From the NCBI RefSeq assembly GCF_014201715.1, contig NZ_JACHFD010000012.1, positions 107,825-171,824 on the forward strand: DNA of 64,000 bases, given 5' to 3'. Below, piece after piece: positions 35,441 through 43,604 of this stretch. The notes below the pieces were generated by a model. That model ran no database searches, had not been told where the DNA came from, and saw only the letters and a program-made list of their open reading frames with translations. Position numbers and translations under genes: made by a program. This DNA is from Haloferula luteola. GTDB taxonomy: Bacteria; Verrucomicrobiota; Verrucomicrobiia; Verrucomicrobiales; Akkermansiaceae. Position 1 is the first letter of the stretch; the number at the start of each line of letters is the position of its first letter.

Positions 35441-36613
35441 TCAGGGCTTCCCGGGAATTGAGTGATAGATCTGCTCGAGGGCCATCACGGTGTAGGAGGT
35501 TACGAGGATGGGATTGGATTCCATCCAGCGGCCGTTTTCATTGATCCAGGAGCCATCCGACTTTTGGGTGGCGAGGAGTTTGCCGGCGAGATCGCTGCGC
35601 CAGTCAACCGCCTTGCCGTCAGCGAGCGGGAGTTTGTCGACCTTGGCGGCGGCGAGAGCCTTGGACATGGCCTGATAGTAGTAGTAGAGGCCCTGGAGAC
35701 CCATTCCTGGGTTTTCATCGAGCGTCCAGTTTTTGCCAGCCCACTCCTTGACGGCGACCACGCGGGCGTCGTTGGGTTCGAGTTTGGCATACACGAGGGA
35801 GAGCAATCCGGCATAGGAGATGGATCCATAGGAACGGAGGGCGGTGCGGCCATCAGGCAATTCGACTTCACCGGCTTTGGAATCGCCGGGAGTATAGATG
35901 AAGCCGCCTTTGTTCTGCTCGTCATCGGATGCCCACTCCTGGTCGTTGGTGGCTTCGAGATTCTGGCAGCGGGAAAGGAAGGTGATGGCGGCGTCCCAAT
36001 CGAGGTCGGGTTGATCGCCGAAGTTGCCGTCGTCGACCACTTGCTTGGAAAGGGCAAGGGCCTCGATGGCGAGATAGGTGTTGGAAAGGTCGGTGTGGTC
36101 GTTGTGGGAGCCGTAGCCGATTCCGCCGTCGTTGGCATTGTCGGTTTCCTTGGCTTTGCCGATGTCCCACTGTTCTCCGATGAGATACTTGCGACCCCGT
36201 ACGATGGCGGGTTCATCGACATCGCGACCGCCGGCAGTGAGGGCGGTGACGGAGGTGGCGGTGTTGTAGACGCCGAGGCCTTTGTTGTAGATGCCGCCGT
36301 CTTCTTTTTGTTGTTCCTTAAGCCATTCGAAGCCTTTGGCGATGGATTCAGGGAGTTCCTTGGCGGGATCGACGGCGGGGTCCCGGACGGCGGCGGTGAG
36401 GGCTAGCGCAGTGAGTGCTGGAAGGTCTTCGGTGTCCCACCAACCTTGTTCTTTTTGCTGCTGGGCGAGCCATTCGTTGCCACGAGCGATGGCCAATTTC
36501 ATCTCCTGTTGGAGTGAAAGGTAGGGATTGGGAGGGGCGTCTTGCGCGGCGGCGGGCAAGGCGGAGGCGACGAGGGCGGTCGCTCCGAGGGTGGAGACGA
36601 GGAGCTGCTTCAT
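35441..36613 (-). CDS. Exported prenyltransferase/squalene-oxidase repeat protein, second copy
   Basis: Protein of 390 residues with signal peptide MKQLLVSTLGATALVASALPAAA. The repeats of the alpha/alpha-barrel fold are seen as GNEWLAQQQKEQGWW, GFEWLKEQQKEDGGIY, ITFLSRCQNLEA and LLATQKSDGSWINENG. No DxDD cyclase motif is present. Like the protein at 7343-8335 it is secreted or periplasmic. Its ATG overlaps the stop of the YdjY-domain gene (ATGA), so the two are co-translated. Role unknown. Confidence 0.83.
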   Translation of the reverse strand: MKQLLVSTLGATALVASALPAAAQDAPPNPYLSLQQEMKLAIARGNEWLAQQQKEQGWWDTEDLPALTALALTAAVRDPAVDPAKELPESIAKGFEWLKEQQKEDGGIYNKGLGVYNTATSVTALTAGGRDVDEPAIVRGRKYLIGEQWDIGKAKETDNANDGGIGYGSHNDHTDLSNTYLAIEALALSKQVVDDGNFGDQPDLDWDAAITFLSRCQNLEATNDQEWASDDEQNKGGFIYTPGDSKAGEVELPDGRTALRSYGSISYAGLLSLVYAKLEPNDARVVAVKEWAGKNWTLDENPGMGLQGLYYYYQAMSKALAAAKVDKLPLADGKAVDWRSDLAGKLLATQKSDGSWINENGRWMESNPILVTSYTVMALEQIYHSIPGKP

Positions 36614-37356
36614 GATGAGTAGGGTCGAACGATGACGGTGACGGGAGTTCCCAAGTCTGGGACGCGGGTGGCGTGGGGCAGCCAGACTTCGTCATTCTGG
36701 TTGTCCTTGCCGGAGAAATTGAACAGGGCGGAATTGCTGAGGAAGATGGCCATGAGGTCGCCTGAGCTTTCCGCAAGAAAACGACCTTGGTTGAAGGTGG
36801 AGCCTCCATAGACCCAGGGGTCGGAGGGCATGGTTTTCTCCGTCGATTCGTAGGCGATCCAATCGCTGGCTGGGACGGGCTGGGTGGCCCCTTTCGCAAG
36901 CAGGAGAATTTGGACTCGAGAGCCGGCCTTTTCCTCATCGGTGGCGGGCTGGAATTCGGAGGATGCCGTGCCGTCGTCTTTGATGCGGAGATAGAGTTCC
37001 CGGGAGGCCTGATAGTGGAGGAGCTTGAGGGCGATGTTCAGGTGGACGGCCGAGATGCGGGTCGAAAGCAGGGATTCGTGGATTTTCCCGTTCTCGTGAA
37101 CGAGTAAGAATTCGAGCAAGCCCTCGACTTGGTTGACCTGGGCCGGGAATTGAATTTCGCGGGTTTTCGGATCGAACTCGATCAACCCGATTTTCATGCG
37201 GCCGTCCGGGAGCTTTTCGATGGCCGGCTCGGTGGGGGCAACCGTTTGATCTGGGGCGGGCAGGGATTTGGGTTCGACCGGGGCGCGATCTACGGATTCT
37301 TCCGCTGCGAGAGGAAGGAAGAGGGAAAGGAGGAGCAGGTTCAGGCAGGATTTCAT
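36610..37356 (-). CDS. Exported YdjY-domain protein
   Basis: Protein of 248 residues from the ATG at 37356, which gives a signal peptide (MKSCLNLLLLSLFLPLAA). The YdjY-type region lies near 62-190, with the pattern REIQFPAQVNQVEGLLEFLL, then GKIHESLLST and a later Leu/Lys-rich helix. The end (VWLPHATRVPDLG) is typical of planctomycete/verrucomicrobial members. Function unknown. The longer frame upstream to 37461 overlaps the preceding gene and lacks a signal peptide. It forms a pair with the prenyltransferase-repeat gene through an ATGA overlap. Confidence 0.75.
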   Translation of the reverse strand: MKSCLNLLLLSLFLPLAAEESVDRAPVEPKSLPAPDQTVAPTEPAIEKLPDGRMKIGLIEFDPKTREIQFPAQVNQVEGLLEFLLVHENGKIHESLLSTRISAVHLNIALKLLHYQASRELYLRIKDDGTASSEFQPATDEEKAGSRVQILLLAKGATQPVPASDWIAYESTEKTMPSDPWVYGGSTFNQGRFLAESSGDLMAIFLSNSALFNFSGKDNQNDEVWLPHATRVPDLGTPVTVIVRPYSS

Positions 37357-37415
37357 CGGGCGAAGAACCGAACGCGTGCACAACGTGCCCGTCCAGAAGA
37401 GTCTTGGGGGAAATG

Positions 37416-38426
37416 TCAGGGTTCGTCCGGGTGGGTGACTTGGGGGACGAAGTGGGACCAAGCTCGGCGAGTGATGCGGTGCGCAAGTGAGTCGTCGGAG
37501 GGTTCTCCTTCCGGGGGCTGAGAAATGGGTCTGAGGGTAGGGTCGAGTGCCAAAGTGGAGGCGACCAGGCGGAAGGCCGCGGAGAGGAGGTCTTGGCGTA
37601 GGCGATCGACATCCTCGGTCACGACGACTTCGGCACTGGCCGGTTCCTCTTCGCCGGGCCGCTCAAGGGAGAGCGTGAGGTGCTCGGTCTTTTTGCGGTC
37701 AGGGGTGATCCAGGCTTCAAAGCGGAGTTGGCGATGGGAGGCTTGAGCAAGTGCTTCGGCGGCGAGTCGGGCTGCCTTTCGCGTGGCGCTGACCTGGGAG
37801 GAAGGGGTGTGGATCTTGAGTTTGACCAAAGGAGCCCCTGCAGGCGCTTCTTCGGGAACGGAGATCAAAGCGCGGGTTCGCCGCATGCCTTTGAGCGCGG
37901 CGCGAAGCTCCTCGTCGCTAGGATTTAGGGCGTCGAGGACGCGTTCGTAGGCGGTCAGTGCTGCGGTGGCTTGTGATTCGGCCTCCAGCGTTTGACCTGC
38001 TTGGAGGAAGGAGCCGGCAGGGTATTGAGATTGGCCGACCCAAAAGTCCTGAGGCAGCGGCTCGGGAAGATGGTCGAGCGGAAGCGTGGGCGGCGGTGGC
38101 GGCGGCGGGGGCTCTGATTGGAATGGCTCAGGGGTGGTCTCTTCGACGGGAGCTGTGGGGGGCGTCGCTGGGAGTGCGAAAAGATCGGAAGGGCGGGCGA
38201 GCTGCTGAGTGGCTTTGATTTTCGCCCGTGCGATGACTTCCGGGCTCGGGGGAGTCATGAAATCGCGGCCCCAGGTGCCACGGATCCACACGCCGGCGAC
38301 GACGGCGATGCAGAGGAGAAAAACTATCCAGAGGGGAACGCGGCGCACGTTTGGAGCATTTCCGAGCGCTGCGATCTCGCCAAGCAGATTGTCGGGAGCG
38401 TCCGGTGAAGGGTGATGGGCGTACAT
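37416..38426 (-). CDS. Proline-rich single-span membrane protein, unknown
   Basis: Protein of 336 residues. The cytoplasmic N terminus (about 1-30) is followed by a membrane helix (about 31-50, VPLWIVFLLCIAVVAGVWI), a Pro/Glu-rich linker (about 90-125, with a run of eight prolines) and a folded mixed region (about 130-320) that includes a TPR-like helix pair (AESQATAALTAYERVLDAL). It lies between rplS and the YdjY gene, 59 bp upstream of the latter, so it may belong to the same locus. No domain is recognised. Confidence 0.65.
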   Translation of the reverse strand: MYAHHPSPDAPDNLLGEIAALGNAPNVRRVPLWIVFLLCIAVVAGVWIRGTWGRDFMTPPSPEVIARAKIKATQQLARPSDLFALPATPPTAPVEETTPEPFQSEPPPPPPPPTLPLDHLPEPLPQDFWVGQSQYPAGSFLQAGQTLEAESQATAALTAYERVLDALNPSDEELRAALKGMRRTRALISVPEEAPAGAPLVKLKIHTPSSQVSATRKAARLAAEALAQASHRQLRFEAWITPDRKKTEHLTLSLERPGEEEPASAEVVVTEDVDRLRQDLLSAAFRLVASTLALDPTLRPISQPPEGEPSDDSLAHRITRRAWSHFVPQVTHPDEP

Positions 38427-38430
38427 GAAT

Positions 38431-38464
38431 CAGCGCGCCGACGAGCGATGTCGTGGGCGCGCTG
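38431..38464. repeat. Hairpin between rplS and the proline-rich gene
   Basis: A 9-bp stem CAGCGCGCC/GGCGCGCTG with an inner CGAC/GTCG pairing. The T run lies on the 5' side for the minus strand, so this is not a textbook terminator for rplS, though it may pause transcription or end it weakly. Confidence 0.4.
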
Positions 38465-38490
38465 AAAAAAAGAAACGGGCGGATCGTGGA

Positions 38491-38835
38491 TCAGCTTGCG
38501 CTCTTCACCGCGGTGGCGCGCTTACCAACGCGGCCGCGGAGGTAGTGAAGCTTGGCGCGACGGACCTTGCCACGAGAGGTGACTTCGATCTTGGAGATCC
38601 GAGGAGTGTGAACGGGGAAGACCCGCTCCACACCTTCGCCGTAGGAAATCTTACGGACCGTGAAGGCGGCGTTCACGCCTGAACCGCGCTTGGCAATCAC
38701 GATGCCGGCGAAAATCTGGATACGCTCTTTGCCACCTTCCACCACGCGGGTGTGAACTTTCACGCTGTCACCGACGTTGAAGTTGACGACGTCTTGTTTC
38801 AGCTGCTCTTGCTCGATCTTGGTGATGATGTCCAT
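38491..38835 (-). CDS. rplS: 50S ribosomal protein L19
   Basis: Protein of 114 residues matching L19 throughout: [20 protein letters not shown] near residue 20, [33 protein letters not shown], and [19 protein letters not shown] near the end. A clear ribosome site AGGAGG sits 6 nt before the ATG. L19 sits at the 30S-50S interface. The usual partners rpsP, rimM and trmD are not next to it. Confidence 0.97.
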   Translation of the reverse strand: MDIITKIEQEQLKQDVVNFNVGDSVKVHTRVVEGGKERIQIFAGIVIAKRGSGVNAAFTVRKISYGEGVERVFPVHTPRISKIEVTSRGKVRRAKLHYLRGRVGKRATAVKSAS

Positions 38836-38999
38836 GGCGGTCCTCCTATCTGGGAAAATGGGTGTCTGGCGCCTGCCCGGCGCGAGGGGCGGGAGAACTA
38901 GAGGAACTCTCCCGTCTTTGCAATCGCGAAATTCACCGAATTTCGATGGATGTCAAAGTCTGCGTGAACCTTGTCAGTGACGAGGGATTTGGGCTGGGA

Positions 39000-39434
39000 T
39001 CACTTTTTGCCATAGACGGCATCGGGATCAAACTTGCGGCCTTCTTCGGTGAACGAGAGGGATCCATTGGGCTCGATCTTGCGGTAGAAGCACCCGCTTC
39101 GTCCGGTGTGACAGGCGCCTTCGCCCCTTTGGTTGACGTAGAGGATGATGGCATCCTGATCGCAGTCGGTCCGGATTTCGCGGACTTTCTGGACGTGGCC
39201 GGAGGTCGCTCCCTTGTGCCAGATTTCTTGGCGGCTGCGGGACCAGTAGACGGCTTCGCCCTTTTCGAGTGTCAACTGCAGCGACTCGGCGTTCATGTAG
39301 GCGAGCATCAACGGCTCGCGAGTGTCGGCATCGATCGCCATTGCCGGGATCAGGCCGTCGGCATCGAATTTTGGAGCAAAGGCGCTTCCTTCCTCGAGCT
39401 CCTTCTTATCGCCACGGGGTGCAAATGAGGCCAT
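39000..39434 (-). CDS. hisI: Phosphoribosyl-AMP cyclohydrolase
   Basis: Protein of 144 residues. Signature motifs are AYMNAESLQLTLEKGEAVYW, WHKGATSGHVQKV, the metal-binding DCDQDA and the zinc cysteines in EGACHTGRSGCFYR. It opens the purine ring of PR-AMP in histidine biosynthesis. It is a single-domain form without a fused HisE. It is divergent from proB with a gap of about 130 bp, and no other his gene is in the window. Confidence 0.94.
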   Translation of the reverse strand: MASFAPRGDKKELEEGSAFAPKFDADGLIPAMAIDADTREPLMLAYMNAESLQLTLEKGEAVYWSRSRQEIWHKGATSGHVQKVREIRTDCDQDAIILYVNQRGEGACHTGRSGCFYRKIEPNGSLSFTEEGRKFDPDAVYGKK

Positions 39435-39562
39435 GCGGGGCGTTTAGGCTGGGTGAGGGTGGGGGGCAAGCCGCAGTTGCCTGTGCTGCCAAGATTTGCG
39501 TTGGCGGAAAGGGTCGGTCGGGTGTTTCCTGCCGGCCCTTCCCGCCCCTTTTTCAGAACTGC

Positions 39563-40327
39563 ATGAATCCACTTACTGTCATCAAGGCCGGCACCGGAGT
39601 GCTCACCCGGGTCAGCGATGGAACGCTCGACGGCGGATCGCTGGTCCGCTTGGTGACGGCGATTGCCGGGCTGTTGGAGGAGGGGCATCGGTGTCTGCTG
39701 GTCAGCTCGGGAGCTGTCGGGGCGGGAGTTTCCGCCTTCGGGCTCGAGGGTTATCCTTCGGATCTGACGACTCGCCAGGCCTGCGCGGCGGTGGGTCAAG
39801 CGCGATTGATGCACACCTACGAGAATCTGTTCCGGAATTTCGGCCTGTCGGTTGCCCAAGTGTTGCTGTCGGGGGATGACCTGCATCGACCGGAGCGCGC
39901 GGCCAATGTGCGCAATACGTTGGACCGATTGCTTTCCGAGCCCGGTATCGTGCCGATCATCAACGAGAATGATTCGGTGGCAGTGGAGGAGCTTCGAGTG
40001 GGAGATAATGACATGCTCTCTGCGGCGGTGGCTCGGTTGATGGGGGCCAGCCGACTGATTTTGCTCACCAGCGTCGACGGATTGCTCAACCCGGAGACTC
40101 ATGCCTTGGTTCCCGAGGTGTCCGAGTTGGACGGGATCGAATCGCTGGTGAAGAATGAAAAAGGTCGCTTTTCGATCGGCGGCATGGCCACCAAGCTCTC
40201 AGCCGTGAGAGGGGCGGTGGAAGCAGGCATCGAGGTTCACATCGCCCACGGCCGTAAGCCCGAGCGGTTGGCCGGCATCCTCGCCGGTGAAAAGGGCATT
40301 TCCACTCGCTTTCCCATCAAGGCATGA
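39563..40327 (+). CDS. proB: Glutamate 5-kinase without PUA domain
   Basis: Protein of 254 residues from the ATG at 39563. The amino-acid-kinase fold shows VIKAGTGVL, VSSGAVGAG, ARLMHTYENLF, PIINENDSVAVEEL, GDNDMLSAAVA and GGMATKLSAVR. It phosphorylates glutamate in proline biosynthesis. It ends right after the kinase domain, about 110 residues shorter than E. coli ProB, and so lacks the C-terminal PUA domain. It overlaps proA by ATGA, forming a two-gene proline operon. Confidence 0.93.
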   Translation: MNPLTVIKAGTGVLTRVSDGTLDGGSLVRLVTAIAGLLEEGHRCLLVSSGAVGAGVSAFGLEGYPSDLTTRQACAAVGQARLMHTYENLFRNFGLSVAQVLLSGDDLHRPERAANVRNTLDRLLSEPGIVPIINENDSVAVEELRVGDNDMLSAAVARLMGASRLILLTSVDGLLNPETHALVPEVSELDGIESLVKNEKGRFSIGGMATKLSAVRGAVEAGIEVHIAHGRKPERLAGILAGEKGISTRFPIKA

Positions 40328-41583
40328 CTGAGGAAGACATCCGAAATGAGATCGAACTGCTGGCCCGACAGGCCCGTGCAGCATCGTATCAGCTGTCGCA
40401 GCTGAGCACTGAGGAGAAGAACACGATTCTGGTCGCCATGGCGGAGGGGATTCGCGCCGCGGCCCCTGTCTTGATGGCGGCAAATGCCGAAGACTTGAAA
40501 GCGGCGGTCGAGAAAGGACTCAGCGGTGCCATGGTGGATCGCTTGCGATTGGATGAAAAGCGCATCGAGGCGATGGCGGTTGGCATTGCCGAGGTGGCGG
40601 AGTTGCCCGATCCGGTGGGGGAAGTCATGGAGAGCTGGAGCCGACCGAATGGGCTTCGTTTGGAGCAGGTCCGGGTGCCGATCGGAACCATCGGAATCAT
40701 CTATGAGAGCCGTCCGAATGTGACCAGCGATGCCGCCGTGCTTTGCCTGAAGACGGGAAACGCCACGATTCTGAGAGGGGGGTCGGAAGCGATCCATTCG
40801 AATCGAGCGATTGCGGAAGTGCTGACTCGCGCCGGAGAGGCGGCGGGCTTGCCGTCCCATGCGATTCAGCTGATTCCGTTTACCGATCGATCCAGTGTGT
40901 CCGCCCTGTGTAGCATGGACAAGTGGCTCGACGTGATCATTCCCCGAGGAGGTCGCGGTCTGATCGAAACCGTGGTGGCACAAGCTCGGATGCCGGTGAT
41001 CAAACACTATGATGGCATTTGCCACACGTTCGTTGATCAAGCTGCGGATCCAGACATGGGAGTGGCCATTACCGTCAACGCGAAAACCCACAAGCCGGGA
41101 GTCTGCAATGCGCTGGAGACCTTGCTGGTGCATGCTTCGATCGCCGAGAGCTTTTTGCCGAAGGTGGCGGCTGCCTTGCAGGAGAAGGGTGTGGAGCTGC
41201 GGGGGTGCGAACGAACCCAGGCCTTCATCGAATGCGCACCGGCGACCGAGGACGATTGGTCGACGGAATACCTCGATCTGATTTTGTCGGTCAAGGTGGT
41301 CGACTCTCTCGACGAAGCCATTGCGCATATCAATACCTACGGATCTCATCACTCCGATTGCATCGTCACCCAGGATGGAGCGGCAGCGGCGAAGTTTCTC
41401 TCGGCGGTGGATTCGGCCTGTGTCTTTCACAATGCCTCGACGCGATTTGCCGATGGAGGAGAATTTGGATTCGGAGCTGAAATTGGGATTTCGACTGAGA
41501 AATTGCATGCACGTGGGCCGATGGGGCTGCGCGAGCTGACCAGCTATCAGTACCGGATTCATGGCGAAGGCCAGGTCAGATGA
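40324..41583 (+). CDS. proA: Gamma-glutamyl phosphate reductase
   Basis: Protein of 419 residues. Recognisable blocks are VRVPIGTIGIIYESRPNVT, CLKTGNATILRGGSEA, VIIPRGGRGL, the catalytic Cys region KPGVCNALETLLVH, and GAEIGISTEKLHARGPMGL. It reduces glutamyl phosphate to glutamate semialdehyde with NADPH. ATGA overlap with proB. Confidence 0.96.
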   Translation: MTEEDIRNEIELLARQARAASYQLSQLSTEEKNTILVAMAEGIRAAAPVLMAANAEDLKAAVEKGLSGAMVDRLRLDEKRIEAMAVGIAEVAELPDPVGEVMESWSRPNGLRLEQVRVPIGTIGIIYESRPNVTSDAAVLCLKTGNATILRGGSEAIHSNRAIAEVLTRAGEAAGLPSHAIQLIPFTDRSSVSALCSMDKWLDVIIPRGGRGLIETVVAQARMPVIKHYDGICHTFVDQAADPDMGVAITVNAKTHKPGVCNALETLLVHASIAESFLPKVAAALQEKGVELRGCERTQAFIECAPATEDDWSTEYLDLILSVKVVDSLDEAIAHINTYGSHHSDCIVTQDGAAAAKFLSAVDSACVFHNASTRFADGGEFGFGAEIGISTEKLHARGPMGLRELTSYQYRIHGEGQVR

Positions 41584-41636
41584 ATTTCCACCATTGCGCT
41601 CAAGAGTGGGGGCGTTAGGGGTGGAGTGTGTCCGAA

Positions 41637-42542
41637 ATGGCCATCGAAATTGAATCGCTCGCCAAGCGCTATGGCCGATTTGAGGCTTTGGCCGGGGTAT
41701 CGCTATCGGTCAAGAGTGGTGGAGTCTTTGGACTTCTTGGGCCGAATGGGGCGGGGAAAAGCACCTTGGTGAAGTCGCTGCTGACCTTGGTGAGGCCGTC
41801 GCGCTGCCAGGGGACATTGCTCGGGCGGCCAATTGGGCACCGGGCGACGTTGGCGAAGGTGGGCTATTTGCCGGAGCATGCCCGCTTTCCTGATTACCTG
41901 ACGGGGCGGCAGATTGTGCGGATGAGCGCAGGTCTGTCCCAAATGGCTCGCAAGCTGGCCTTGGCGCGGGAAGAGATGTTGCTGGAGCGGGTGGGCATGG
42001 CGACTCGAGCGGATGATGTCTACCGCCACTATTCGAAAGGCATGAGGCAACGCATTGGGATTGCCCAGGCGTTGATTCACGATCCGCAGTTGGTGTTTCT
42101 CGACGAACCGACGGATGGGGTGGATCCGCAAGGCCGGGTGGAAATTCGGCGGATGATCGAGGAGATGAAGGCCGAGGGGCGCACGGTTTTCGTGAACAGC
42201 CATCTTTTGGATGAGGTCGAGCAGGTGGCAGACGAAGTGGCGATTTTGTGTGGGGGGAGGATGGTGGAGCGTGGGCGGACTGCAGATCTCACCCGCCGGG
42301 AAGTCTCGTTCGTTGTCCGTAGTCAGGGCCCGTTGCCTTTCGAATTGAAAGCGGCGTTTGAGAAAGAAGGTTGGCTGGTGGGAGCAGACTCGATCGAGGT
42401 GCGGGGAGAAGCCGCCGAGGTGGTGCAACCGGTGATTGATGCGCTGAGAGCTCGAAATGTGTCGATTCGTGAAATCCGTGAATCCCGCCGCTCGCTGGAG
42501 CAGGTGTTTTTGGAGGCGGTCAACCGGAAGGAGGAAGCATGA
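41637..42542 (+). CDS. ABC transporter ATP-binding protein
   Basis: Protein of 301 residues from the ATG at 41637, with GGAG about 10 nt upstream; a GTG at 41628 would add three residues. Walker A is GPNGAGKSTLV, the signature YSKGMRQRIGIAQAL, Walker B LVFLDEPTDGVD, the H-loop NSHLLDEV. The end after about 215 matches the DUF4162-type tail of ABC-2 exporters. The ATGA overlap with the permease gene shows that the two form a single exporter; the cargo is unknown. It is 53 bp downstream of proA. Confidence 0.9.
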   Translation: MAIEIESLAKRYGRFEALAGVSLSVKSGGVFGLLGPNGAGKSTLVKSLLTLVRPSRCQGTLLGRPIGHRATLAKVGYLPEHARFPDYLTGRQIVRMSAGLSQMARKLALAREEMLLERVGMATRADDVYRHYSKGMRQRIGIAQALIHDPQLVFLDEPTDGVDPQGRVEIRRMIEEMKAEGRTVFVNSHLLDEVEQVADEVAILCGGRMVERGRTADLTRREVSFVVRSQGPLPFELKAAFEKEGWLVGADSIEVRGEAAEVVQPVIDALRARNVSIREIRESRRSLEQVFLEAVNRKEEA

Positions 42543-43528
42543 CCCAATTTGGCGCCATTTTTGTGGATTCGTTGCGACTGTTGCGAGGTCGTTCGTTGTT
42601 TTGGATCACCCTGGGCATTTCTTTGTTCGCTGGGCTGATGTATCTATCGATTGGGTTCACCGCTACCGGCTACAGTGTCGGATTTGGATTGGTGGCTGTT
42701 GATCATCCTGCGATCCGTGCCGGATCTCCCATGGCGGGGATGTTCTACTTTGCGATTTTCTCGGTGTTTCTGGTGAACGTGTGGCTGTCGTGGGTCGCGG
42801 TGGTGTTGGCATTGATCACCTGTGCGCCGATTTTTCCTGAGTTCATGGCCGAAGGGGCTGCGGGATCGGTACTGAGCAAGCCGATTTCCCGATGGAGGTT
42901 GTTCGCTTACAAGTATGTGTGTGGTCTTTTGTTCGCGTTGATCCAGACCGCTGCTTTCTGTGTGCTGGTGTTTTTGGCGATGCGATGGAGGGTGGGGAGT
43001 TGGAATCCGACGATCTTTTGGGCGGTGCCATTGATCACGCTGATGTTTTCCTATCTTTGGGCCGTCATGGTGGCCGTGGGGATCAAGACTCGTTCCGTGA
43101 TGGCTGCCTTGCTGTCGGTTATGGTGGTGTGGATGAGTTGCTGGATGGCGAAGGTCGTGGACGACTTTGCTTGGTCGGCCTCGGAGAGCGGGGAAATCCC
43201 CACCATCAGTGGTGGAGAGCGGCTCTCGACTTCGGAGCAGGCGACGTGGAAGCGCTACCAAGCTTTGGCGGAGTTGCCTTATCGTTCGCTGCCGAAGACC
43301 ACGGACACCGTGAATCTTCTCCAACGGTTCGTTCGGCTGGAAGGGGACCGAGAGTTCTCGATGAGTGAGGTGACGACGGCGACTCTCAACGGGGTCCCGG
43401 CAAAAGACACTGAAGTGGATGCCTCCATGACGAGGGGGTCTCCGCAATGGATCATCGGTTCCTCACTAGTCTTCGAGTTGATGGTCGTTGCTTATGCCGG
43501 TTGGCTCTTTTGTCGGCGCGATTTTTGA
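42539..43528 (+). CDS. ABC-2 type transporter permease
   Basis: Protein of 329 residues with about six membrane helices: five between about 20 and 205, and one at the C terminus (IIGSSLVFELMVVAYAGWLF). A large polar loop (about 215-300) faces one side. The motif AAGSVLSKPISRWRLFAYKY (about 103-122) resembles the coupling region of ABC-2 permeases. It pairs with the ATPase upstream. Substrate unknown. Confidence 0.85.
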   Translation: MTQFGAIFVDSLRLLRGRSLFWITLGISLFAGLMYLSIGFTATGYSVGFGLVAVDHPAIRAGSPMAGMFYFAIFSVFLVNVWLSWVAVVLALITCAPIFPEFMAEGAAGSVLSKPISRWRLFAYKYVCGLLFALIQTAAFCVLVFLAMRWRVGSWNPTIFWAVPLITLMFSYLWAVMVAVGIKTRSVMAALLSVMVVWMSCWMAKVVDDFAWSASESGEIPTISGGERLSTSEQATWKRYQALAELPYRSLPKTTDTVNLLQRFVRLEGDREFSMSEVTTATLNGVPAKDTEVDASMTRGSPQWIIGSSLVFELMVVAYAGWLFCRRDF

Positions 43529-43562
43529 ATGTCGCTGGATCTGAAAGCTCGCTGGTGAGGAG

Positions 43563-43589
43563 GGCACGGCGGCGATCCACCACCGTGCC
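43563..43589. terminator. Hairpin between convergent permease and pyc genes
   Basis: A 7-bp stem GGCACGG/CCGTGCC with a 13-nt loop, located between two converging genes. Only a short T stretch follows, so it is a weak or bidirectional terminator at best. Confidence 0.45.
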
Positions 43590-43604
43590 TTAACGGGCGA
43601 GAAA

